A stretch of DNA of 6,174 nucleotides from Cytophagia bacterium (GTDB lineage Bacteria > Bacteroidota > Bacteroidia > Cytophagales > Cyclobacteriaceae). The stretch spans positions 1 to 6,174 of the forward strand of contig JABXIP010000419.1 of NCBI GenBank assembly GCA_013373005.1, given 5' to 3'. Below the pieces are notes generated by a model that saw only the letters and a program-made list of their open reading frames with translations, was not told the origin of the DNA and did not search any database. Positions 1 to 6,174 of the stretch are shown piece after piece. Positions within the stretch are counted from its first letter, which is position 1, and each line of letters opens with the position of its first letter. Position numbers and translations under genes: made by a program.

Positions 1-1595
1 ACATGTTTGTAGTCACAATTGATTGAAGCATTCTCGCTCATCTCAGGAGTATAAACACTCGTTCCCCAGGCAAAATTGGAATTAGGCCCTCCGGTACCAT
101 AGGTCACCTCTTCTATGTATGGACTTTCCTTAAGGATGGTTTTGACGGTCGTTAATTGAGTTTCATCTACCTCAAATCTTCCTGGCATAAAATCTCTAAA
201 GCCTACAATGTTATCCACTGAATAGCCTAAGTCTTTCGTTTTGATATACTTGAACTGTGCGTTGAAGACCAATAATACGATGACTAAAACTTGAGCAAAG
301 ACGAATTGAATGACAAGCAATGAGTTCCTCACATTGGCTTTGGCTCCCTTAGTTTGGTTGAATTTTCCTCGTAGTACTTTCAGCGGATTGAATGCCATGA
401 TCATGGCTGTAGGGTAGAGCCCAGCGGTGAAAATGATCAGTATTGAAACTACCAGAGCAAACAGCACTGACGAAGCTTCAACCTGAAGGTCGATGTTCAC
501 CTGAGTAATCATAGTGTTTACTTGGTGTAGAAGAACTTCTGCTAACCAAATAGACAAGAATGCCGCCAGGAATACGAGGATACTTAATTCAACAAAATTT
601 TGAGTAGCTAAATCTTTTCTTGAACTACCTAAAATCTTTCTTATACCAACTTCTGATCCTTTTTTCAAAGCCTGGGCTGTTGTAAGATTCACAAAGTTGA
701 TTAGTGATGTGCCAAGAATAACTGCTGCTATCGCAATAAGAATATAGATGGTCTCATTCGGAATCGTATAGTTTACACCATTGCCAAATCTGTCATCAGT
801 ATGTATTTCTTTTAATGGACCAAGCTCGAAGGAAAGCATCTCAGCATAGTCTGGGCCTAAGTTATCCTCTATTATCTCGTGGAACTGATCAGCCATAGCT
901 GTTGGAGAAACATTCTCAGGCAGCATCACCCAAGTAGTTCCAATGCTAGTAATGCCCCAATCTTCGCGCACATAATATCCTTCGATCTGCTTCATCATGT
1001 CAATGTTTGCCAACATCTGATAAGGCATATTGGTGTTTTTGCGAATGTCTTTTACAATACCTTTCACAATACCCATATCTCTTCTCATAAAGTCTATTGG
1101 CTCACCCATCGGATCTTTATCTCCAAAGAGTTTGGTGGCTAAAGATTCTGTAAGAATCACTGCTTTTGGGTCTTTAAAGGCTTCAGCTGAACCTCGAATC
1201 CATTCTTGATCAAACATTTTGAAGTAGCCTTCATCTACAAAAAGGATTTCATTCTGATCGAACTTTACATCGTCAAAATGTAAATAAAGTCTCATCGGCC
1301 CGATGGTTCTTGAAACGGCTTCAATCTGCGGATAATCAGTTCTTAGAATTTTATGCAAAGGCTCTGGAGTTTGGCTTCCATAGCTGACTCCCCAATCTCT
1401 TTGCTCTAATACGTTCACCCTGTAAACTCTATCTCCATGGCTATGGTGATGATCGAAAGAGTATTGATACTGAATGATGGTATAAATAACCACACTTATA
1501 GTAATGCCTATGGTAAGACTTACCACATTGATTAAACTGTTAACTCGGTTGCGTCTAATGTGCCTCAGTGAAGACTTGAGAAGATTCTTAAACAT
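1..1595 (-). CDS. FtsX/MacB-type ABC transporter permease A (partial, C-terminus beyond the left edge)
   Basis: This is an inner-membrane permease subunit of an ABC transporter of the MacB/LolE/FtsX superfamily; its substrate is unknown. The frame is open from ATG at 1595 to the left edge, giving 531 codons, where relatives have about 790. Visible parts are TM1 (about residues 20-42), a MacB-type periplasmic domain (about 43-275, including the family-typical VILTESLATKLFGD near 146), TM2 (about 282-306), the FtsX cytoplasmic signature GSEVGIRKILGSSR (313-326), TM3 (about 335-357), TM4 (about 376-399, ending in GLYP), TM5 (about 424-446) and the beginning of a second periplasmic domain. The second FtsX domain (TM6-8) should lie outside the window. 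The start is supported by the family-typical beginning MFKNLLKSSLRHIRRNRVNS; no Shine-Dalgarno sequence precedes it, as is usual in Bacteroidota. It lies 169 bp beyond permease B and may have its own promoter. An unusual His cluster (H49, H50, H51, H53) follows TM1. The family is certain, the physiological role is not. Confidence 0.93.
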   Translation of the reverse strand, partial: MFKNLLKSSLRHIRRNRVNSLINVVSLTIGITISVVIYTIIQYQYSFDHHHSHGDRVYRVNVLEQRDWGVSYGSQTPEPLHKILRTDYPQIEAVSRTIGPMRLYLHFDDVKFDQNEILFVDEGYFKMFDQEWIRGSAEAFKDPKAVILTESLATKLFGDKDPMGEPIDFMRRDMGIVKGIVKDIRKNTNMPYQMLANIDMMKQIEGYYVREDWGITSIGTTWVMLPENVSPTAMADQFHEIIEDNLGPDYAEMLSFELGPLKEIHTDDRFGNGVNYTIPNETIYILIAIAAVILGTSLINFVNLTTAQALKKGSEVGIRKILGSSRKDLATQNFVELSILVFLAAFLSIWLAEVLLHQVNTMITQVNIDLQVEASSVLFALVVSILIIFTAGLYPTAMIMAFNPLKVLRGKFNQTKGAKANVRNSLLVIQFVFAQVLVIVLLVFNAQFKYIKTKDLGYSVDNIVGFRDFMPGRFEVDETQLTTVKTILKESPYIEEVTYGTGGPNSNFAWGTSVYTPEMSENASINCDYKH

Positions 1596-1643
1596 GGTTC
1601 TGTTCTTTAATTTAACACACCTGAGCCAAAAGATGTACCGCAT

Positions 1644-1671
1644 ATTGTAAGTGTCTGTAATTCAGTGACAA
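1644..1671 (-). promoter_or_regulatory. Candidate promoter for permease A
   Basis: Reading the minus strand, TTGTCA (1671-1666) is followed after 16 bp by TACAAT (1649-1644), close to the TTGACA/TATAAT sigma-70 pattern. Transcription would start near 1637, leaving a leader of about 40 nt before the ATG at 1595. Bacteroidota primary sigma factors usually prefer a -33 TTTG and a -7 TAnnTTTG; the -35 side (TTTGTC) fits that too, but the -7 side fits poorly. The location, after a hairpin and before a gene start, is what makes it plausible. It is a motif match only. Confidence 0.4.
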
Positions 1672-1677
1672 ATGTCA
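1666..1677. promoter_or_regulatory. Short dyad overlapping the candidate -35 (operator-like)
   Basis: TGACA-AA-TGTCA is a perfect 5-bp inverted repeat with a 2-bp spacer. It overlaps the candidate -35 hexamer of permease A, the position where a repressor could block polymerase. A 5-2-5 dyad can arise by chance in AT-rich DNA, and no regulator gene is present in the window. Confidence 0.25.
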
Positions 1678-1690
1678 TTTCTGAAAACTG

Positions 1691-1702
1691 TTGAGCACTC
1701 AA
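1691..1702. promoter_or_regulatory. Second short dyad upstream of the candidate promoter
   Basis: TTGAG-CA-CTCAA is another perfect 5-2-5 inverted repeat. Its centre lies 25 bp from the centre of the dyad at 1666-1677, on the upstream side relative to permease A. The arms differ in sequence from those of the other dyad, so one protein need not bind both. This is a weak candidate, noted because it shares the geometry and the intergenic location. Confidence 0.2.
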
Positions 1703-1719
1703 TTTGTTCCGGCATGAAA

Positions 1720-1752
1720 CAGCAAAGTGTTCCGAAGAGGAACACTTTGCTG
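1720..1752 (-). terminator. Strong hairpin after permease B (candidate terminator or attenuator)
   Basis: A perfect 14-bp stem, 1720-1733 against 1739-1752 (minus-strand arms CAGCAAAGTGTTCC and GGAACACTTTGCTG), encloses a 5-nt loop. It begins 12 nt after the TAG stop of permease B. On the minus strand the stem is followed by TTTCATG, so the U-tract is only three bases long and the structure is not a textbook intrinsic terminator. It could terminate transcription partially, protect the 3' end of the upstream mRNA, or allow read-through into permease A. On the plus strand no U-tract follows at all. The inverted repeat is certain; its function is inferred. Confidence 0.65.
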
Positions 1753-1764
1753 AAGAAGGTATTT

Positions 1765-4155
1765 CTATTCGTATCTCAATGAATTGACCGGGTTTTTGTG
1801 AGCCGCTTTGAGTGTTTGGCTCATAGCGGTAAGAGAAGCAATAACCACTGCTGCAAAAGTAGCCAAAATAAATGGCCACCATGTAATGGGCGTTCTATAG
1901 CTATAATTGCTCAGCCAGCTTTCTGAGAACCAGTATGCCACCGGCCAAGCAATAAGGTTGGCTATAACAATCAGTATCAAATACTCTCTGGTAAGCAGCA
2001 TAGTGATATTGAGGGTGTTTGCACCCAAAACTTTCCTTATTCCAATTTCCTTTGTTCGCTCAAATGCACTGAATGAAACCAAACCGAATATGCCGAGACT
2101 TGCGATGAAAATGGCCAGACCCGTGGCAGCTGTAAAGAGTTGCAAAAACCTTTCTTCGTTGCCATAGAGGCTTTTTATATCATCACTGATAATGCTATAT
2201 CGAAAGCCACGGGTTGGGTCGAACGCTTGCCATGTTTCACTAAGGAAGCCAATCACTTCAGAGAGCTGGTCAGACTTTGCTGTGAGAGTCACTATACCCT
2301 GTGGTCTGTTGGTGGGAATAAAAACTATAGGCTTTATTTCATTATAGATCGACTCGAAATGAAAGTTTTCGGCCACACCTATTATGGTACCTGAATTTCT
2401 ACCCAAAGTCACTTTTTTGCCCAGCGCATCTTTATCATCCAGAAGTTGCTCTCCTGCTGCATTAATTATGACTGCTGTCCCTGTTTCGGCCTGGCTGTTT
2501 TCCCGGAAGTATCTTCCTGATTTAAGTTTAATATCCACGTCTTCCAGGAAACCAGGTTCAACATAAATAACTGAGAGACGAATTGACTGAAACGATGTGT
2601 CGGTCATTTCAATATTGAAAAGCTCTTGCGAATTAATATCTCTTCCAATTTGCCGATGAGAGGTGGTGATATTGGATATGGCCGGATTGGCTTCAAGCTG
2701 ATTTTTCAATACGTCATAGCGCGCGGCATTCTGATTGCTCTGAAGTGCAAATGAAAGGGTGGTTTCAGTATTCAGTCCATATGATTTGTTCCTCATGAAA
2801 TTCCACTGCCTGAAAACCATAGTAGAACCCACGATTAGGAATATGGAAATTCCGAACTGAAGAATTAGCATGCCTTTCCTCAATCCCAGCAATGAATTCT
2901 TTCCTTTAGCATTCCCCTTGAGCGACTTAATGGCACCGAAAGAAGACATATAAAATGCTGGGTAAATACCAGATAAAAACCCGATTATCAGAGAAACAGA
3001 AATAAAGGCGATAAGCACAACTGGGTTTTTCAAAAAACCGATCTCCAGCTCTCTGCCTGCAAGCTCATTGAAAAATGGAGTGGCCATTTCAGCCAAAAAG
3101 CCTGCTGCCAGCATAGCAGCCGATGTTATCACAAATGACTCAGTTAAAAATTGTCTGACCATTTGCCTTTTACCGGCTCCGAGCACCTTATGAATGCCTA
3201 TTTCTTTGGAGCGTTTTGTAGCAAGTGCAGTTACCAGATTAATGTAGTTGATGGCAGCAATGAATATGATACCCAACGCTACTAATGCAAAAATCAATAC
3301 CTCTTGCTTATTGCCGTTTGTCTCTATCTCACTGTTAAGGTTAGAGTCGAGATGAATGTCTGTTAAAGGCTTTGTAAAATAGGTAAGCCAGTCGGTGTTT
3401 TCGCCAACGTTTTTCTTGATGAAGCCTTCAAAGCTGGCGTTTAATTGTTCAATATCATAGTGTTCTGGGACCTTAACATAGGTGTACCCTGAGTCCCAAC
3501 CCCAGGCATTTTCTCTGCCCTCCGTTATCTCTCTCACTGAGTTCGTACCAACCATCATGTCCATATGAAAATGGCTGTTAGGAGGCATGTCTTCAATTAC
3601 TGCACTTATGGTAAAAGGCATGTCATTTCCTCCCCATAGCTGGTTGATTCTAATGCTTTCACCTACCGGGTCTGCATCTCCAAAGTACTTCCTGGCAAGA
3701 GATTCGGTAATTACAACGGTGTTGATATTACTTAAAGCATTCTCTGCAGAGCCAATTATAAATTTGTACTTGAAAACATTGAAGAACTCCTTATCAACAA
3801 TATGTATTCGCTCTTCATAGCCATTTTTAGTTCCAATTTTCAAATCACTGGACTGTGGCCTACTGAAAAAGGTAACTTGTTCTAAATCGGGGTAGTCTAC
3901 TCTAAGGTTCGGGGCTAAGGCCATGGTTGTGCTGGCAATCACCTTTACATTTTCCCCTAAAGGAACCGTCTCACTGACTCTGTAAATTCTTTCAGAGTCT
4001 TTGTGAAAGCGATCATAGCTCATTTCATGTTTCACATAAATGACTATGAGAAGTGCACTGGCCAACCCCAGAGTTAAGCCAAAGATGTTGATGAAGGAAT
4101 AAGTCTTGTTGCGAAGAATATTCCTAAGCGCGATTTTAAACTGATTTTTGAGCAT
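1765..4155 (-). CDS. FtsX/MacB-type ABC transporter permease B (complete, 796 aa)
   Basis: This is a full-length inner-membrane ABC permease with the double-domain layout common in Bacteroidota. It has TM1 (about 20-42), a MacB-type periplasmic domain (about 43-280, with VVITESLARKYFGD near 147), TM2 (about 286-310), a first FtsX cytoplasmic signature RSKEIGIHKVLGAGKRQ (315-331), TM3 (about 338-358), TM4 (about 378-402, ending SGIYPAFY), TM5 (about 427-447), a second periplasmic domain (about 450-670), TM6 (about 675-696), a second signature RTKEIGIRKVLGAN (700-713), TM7 (about 724-744) and TM8 (about 758-780), ending in the family-typical NPVNSLRYE. There is no Walker A or B motif, so ATP hydrolysis must come from a separate subunit. 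The ATG at 4155 gives the conserved family N-terminus; it lies 11 bp after the stop of permease C with no Shine-Dalgarno sequence, which suggests co-transcription. In the first signature His322 replaces the usual Arg. The substrate is unknown; lipoprotein, peptide or drug export are all possible. Confidence 0.96.
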   Translation of the reverse strand: MLKNQFKIALRNILRNKTYSFINIFGLTLGLASALLIVIYVKHEMSYDRFHKDSERIYRVSETVPLGENVKVIASTTMALAPNLRVDYPDLEQVTFFSRPQSSDLKIGTKNGYEERIHIVDKEFFNVFKYKFIIGSAENALSNINTVVITESLARKYFGDADPVGESIRINQLWGGNDMPFTISAVIEDMPPNSHFHMDMMVGTNSVREITEGRENAWGWDSGYTYVKVPEHYDIEQLNASFEGFIKKNVGENTDWLTYFTKPLTDIHLDSNLNSEIETNGNKQEVLIFALVALGIIFIAAINYINLVTALATKRSKEIGIHKVLGAGKRQMVRQFLTESFVITSAAMLAAGFLAEMATPFFNELAGRELEIGFLKNPVVLIAFISVSLIIGFLSGIYPAFYMSSFGAIKSLKGNAKGKNSLLGLRKGMLILQFGISIFLIVGSTMVFRQWNFMRNKSYGLNTETTLSFALQSNQNAARYDVLKNQLEANPAISNITTSHRQIGRDINSQELFNIEMTDTSFQSIRLSVIYVEPGFLEDVDIKLKSGRYFRENSQAETGTAVIINAAGEQLLDDKDALGKKVTLGRNSGTIIGVAENFHFESIYNEIKPIVFIPTNRPQGIVTLTAKSDQLSEVIGFLSETWQAFDPTRGFRYSIISDDIKSLYGNEERFLQLFTAATGLAIFIASLGIFGLVSFSAFERTKEIGIRKVLGANTLNITMLLTREYLILIVIANLIAWPVAYWFSESWLSNYSYRTPITWWPFILATFAAVVIASLTAMSQTLKAAHKNPVNSLRYE

Positions 4156-4166
4156 GGTTTTGAGTT

Positions 4167-6174
4167 TTATTGATCCCTAAGTGTGTCGGCAGGGTTAGTT
4201 CTGGCTGTTTTTAAAGCCTGAATGGAAATAGAAGCTATAGCAATCAGAAGGGTTATCAGTACACTAGCGATAAAAACATCTACCCCAAAGCTGGTTCTGT
4301 AAGCGAATGAATTGAGCCAATCTTGTGAATAGTAGTAGGCCAGTGGGATAGCTATTAAGCTGGAGATAAAGATGATTAGGATGAATTCCTTTGAAATGAG
4401 GCCCATAATGTCATTCATTTTTGCCCCCAAAACCTTTCTAATACTTATTTCCTTCATTCTGGACTGTAGAATAAAAGTGGCGAGCCCAAATAGTCCTATG
4501 CAGGCTACAAGAATAGTTAAGGCAGAGAATGTAAGATAGATTTTAGCTTTTTGATTTTCCTGAGCATAAATCAGTTCAAAATAGTCATCCAGAAAAATAC
4601 CGCTATAAGGACGTGTCTTTTCAACCGATTCATAAGCTGTTTGAATCTGGCTTAATGTGGCTTGATAGTTTTCACTGGCCATCTTTACCATTAAATACTG
4701 AGGTCCCCAATTGAATTGAGGAGAGAGGAAGAAAGCAAATGGCTTCACCTCTTCATAAAGGCTCAGCATGTTGAAGTCTTCGGTAACTCCCACAATAGTA
4801 AATACATGTTCTTCACCTTCTTCCCACTCACCAATTTCAATCTGCTTACCTAGTGGGTCCTCCCAACCATATTTTTCTACAAAAGTTTGGTTGACGATGA
4901 TCTTAGAAACCTCATTACCAAAATCCGGATCAAAGTTTCGGCCATCAAGTAAATCTATGCCCATCATTTCCAGATAGTCATAGTCGATAGTGGCCATGCT
5001 CACAATGTCATTATGAGTTTCTCCCACTTCATCAGTAATCGCAAATGTGGCTCCTGAGTCTCCAGTAGCGGGCTGTAGGTTGACGGCTGATACGGCACTT
5101 ACTGAAGGAATTTTTAACATTTCACCTTTCATGATCCCAGAGGTATCAGGGGCAGCAAGCCTAACCGATAGCACTTGTTCAGAATCATAGCCTAAATCTT
5201 TGGTATGCAGGTAATTGATCTGTTTGTATACCACAAGGGTGGAAATCATCAGGCCTATGGAAATAATGAATTGAAAAGAAACCAGTACTCTTCTGAGTGT
5301 AGAACCTCCTTTGCTGCTACTTCCTAAATTCTTGAGTATGCGGTTGGCTTTTAAGCGCGATAAATAAAGGGCAGGGTAAAGCCCAGAAACAACACCCAAA
5401 ATCACACCGAATAGAATAAGCAAAAGCACCATTTGAGGGTCTTGCAAAAAGCCAATTTCAATAGACTTACCCGAGAGGTTATTAAAAAGCTTAGTAAATA
5501 TCTCAGCCAAAAATCCTCCTGTTAATACCGATGCGAGTGCCAGTACCACAGATTCCAGCAAAAATTGACCGATTAGGTTGAACCTGCTGGCGCCAACCAC
5601 CTTTCTCATGCCTATTTCCTTAGCTCTCTGCATAGACTTAGCCGTTGTAAGGTTAATGTAATTGATGGTGGCAATGAGTATCATGAATGTAGCAATGAGA
5701 ATGTATGATCTGATGGCTTGCCAGCTTCCTCCACCTGCCTGATTAGGGTCATCAGAAAGCCAAATATCTGTTACCGGAATTAGCTTAATCTGCACCTTTG
5801 AATCTTCTGGAAGAATAGGGAGAATATTATCTCGAACTAGTTGTGGAAACCTTGCTTGAAAGGCTTCCAAATTAGTTCCTTGTTTTAATCTGATGTAAAC
5901 CAAATGCCCAACCCGGTTCCACGAAAACTGACCCATGGCCTTGCTTGAAATAAAGGCTTTCTTCTGAACCATGTGCATGTTTTTAGGCATGTCTTCATAC
6001 ACACCCGTTACTATTAGGTCTTTGTCATTGACTTTCACAGTCTTCCCAACAGCTCCATTTATCTCTCCAAATAATTGAATGGCCAGGCTCTCACTAATCG
6101 CAATGTTATCTGGATTGCTCAATGCATTGGCTCTGTTGCCGGAGAGAAAATTCAGTTCGAAAATTTCAAGGAAG
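4167..6174 (-). CDS. FtsX/MacB-type ABC transporter permease C (partial, N-terminus beyond the right edge)
   Basis: This is a paralog of permease B. The reading frame stays open to the right edge (first complete codon ends at 6173), giving 668 residues before the TAA at 4167-4169. The TTG at 6122 is an internal Leu codon, not the start: the 17 codons upstream of it read FLEIFELNFLSGNRANA, which aligns with FFNVFKYKFIIGSAENA of permease B. About 125 N-terminal residues, including TM1, are therefore missing. Counting from the edge, it shows the rest of the first periplasmic domain (to about 155), TM2 (about 156-177), signature RAKEIGMRKVVGAS (183-196), TM3 (about 206-224), TM4 (about 248-272, ending SGLYPALY), TM5 (about 295-316), a second periplasmic domain (about 317-543), TM6 (about 545-569), signature RMKEISIRKVLGAK (572-585), TM7 (about 596-613), TM8 (about 630-652) and the tail NPADTLRDQ. 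It lies upstream of permease B in the same presumed operon, 11 bp away. No ATPase domain is present and the substrate is unknown. Confidence 0.95.
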   Translation of the reverse strand, partial: FLEIFELNFLSGNRANALSNPDNIAISESLAIQLFGEINGAVGKTVKVNDKDLIVTGVYEDMPKNMHMVQKKAFISSKAMGQFSWNRVGHLVYIRLKQGTNLEAFQARFPQLVRDNILPILPEDSKVQIKLIPVTDIWLSDDPNQAGGGSWQAIRSYILIATFMILIATINYINLTTAKSMQRAKEIGMRKVVGASRFNLIGQFLLESVVLALASVLTGGFLAEIFTKLFNNLSGKSIEIGFLQDPQMVLLLILFGVILGVVSGLYPALYLSRLKANRILKNLGSSSKGGSTLRRVLVSFQFIISIGLMISTLVVYKQINYLHTKDLGYDSEQVLSVRLAAPDTSGIMKGEMLKIPSVSAVSAVNLQPATGDSGATFAITDEVGETHNDIVSMATIDYDYLEMMGIDLLDGRNFDPDFGNEVSKIIVNQTFVEKYGWEDPLGKQIEIGEWEEGEEHVFTIVGVTEDFNMLSLYEEVKPFAFFLSPQFNWGPQYLMVKMASENYQATLSQIQTAYESVEKTRPYSGIFLDDYFELIYAQENQKAKIYLTFSALTILVACIGLFGLATFILQSRMKEISIRKVLGAKMNDIMGLISKEFILIIFISSLIAIPLAYYYSQDWLNSFAYRTSFGVDVFIASVLITLLIAIASISIQALKTARTNPADTLRDQ

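Noticed and set aside
879..1142. 87-codon plus-strand open frame
   Set aside because: It is antisense to the periplasmic domain of permease A, whose frame is clearly real; the His- and Asn-rich translation is typical of an antisense shadow.
1596..1764. Sigma-54 type promoter (TGGCAC-N5-TTGCW) before permease A
   Set aside because: I looked for it because permease clusters in this phylum can lie near NtrC-type regulators, but only an unsuitable TGGCTC is present, with no TTGCW at the required spacing.
1607..1882. 91-codon minus-strand open frame spanning the end of permease B and the intergenic region
   Set aside because: It overlaps the conserved C-terminus of permease B in another frame, runs through the hairpin and promoter-like region, is rich in Ser and Cys, and resembles no family I recognise.
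1907..2566. Series of overlapping short plus-strand open frames (1907-2167, 2140-2394, 2384-2566)
   Set aside because: They are antisense to the conserved second half of permease B, have no recognisable domains and overlap each other without independent support.
3587..3820. 77-codon plus-strand open frame
   Set aside because: It is antisense to the first periplasmic domain of permease B, with no start-site support and no known motif.
4768..4977. 69-codon plus-strand open frame
   Set aside because: It is antisense to permease C; its Ser/Pro-rich composition is a by-product of the coding strand.
1765..6174. Recent tandem duplication of permeases B and C
   Set aside because: The proteins share motifs and layout, but the DNA and the periplasmic domains are well diverged, so any duplication is old; no long direct repeats are visible.
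1..6174. Mobile element, CRISPR array, or tRNA/rRNA gene
   Set aside because: There is no transposase, terminal inverted repeat, regularly spaced repeat or RNA-gene signature; nearly all of the sequence is occupied by the three permease genes.

Overview
The window is a run of three large genes, all on the minus strand, each encoding a FtsX/MacB-type ABC transporter permease. Minus-strand transcription reads from right to left. Only the middle gene (1765-4155, 796 aa) is complete. The right-hand gene (4167 to the right edge) has lost roughly its first 125 residues outside the window. The left-hand gene (1595 to the left edge) has its start and 531 residues here but lacks its C-terminal part. 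I see no RNA genes, insertion sequences, CRISPR arrays or plus-strand genes.

The proteins point to a member of the Bacteroidota, plausibly Cytophagales-like. The evidence is the roughly 790-residue, eight-helix permease layout with two periplasmic domains, the N-terminal pattern MLKN..KIALRNILRNKTYSFIN, the moderate GC content and starts without a Shine-Dalgarno sequence. In that phylum such permeases often occur in strings of related copies with the ATPase encoded elsewhere. The taxonomic call is an inference from protein style, not from a marker gene.

Layout in transcription order: (1) partial permease C, 6174 to 4167; (2) an 11-bp gap; (3) complete permease B, 4155 to 1765, almost certainly co-transcribed with C; (4) a 169-bp intergenic region with a strong 14-bp hairpin just after the stop of B, two short dyad repeats and a promoter-like sequence; (5) permease A, 1595 to the left edge, more diverged from B and C than they are from each other and possibly under its own promoter.

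No ATP-binding subunit, periplasmic adaptor or outer-membrane factor is encoded in the window, so the transported substrate cannot be determined. Members of this superfamily extrude peptides or antibiotics, extract lipoproteins, or transmit mechanical signals to cell-wall enzymes. The window looks like ordinary, though paralog-rich, Bacteroidota genome content. The parts most worth a second look are in the 1596-1764 intergenic region.
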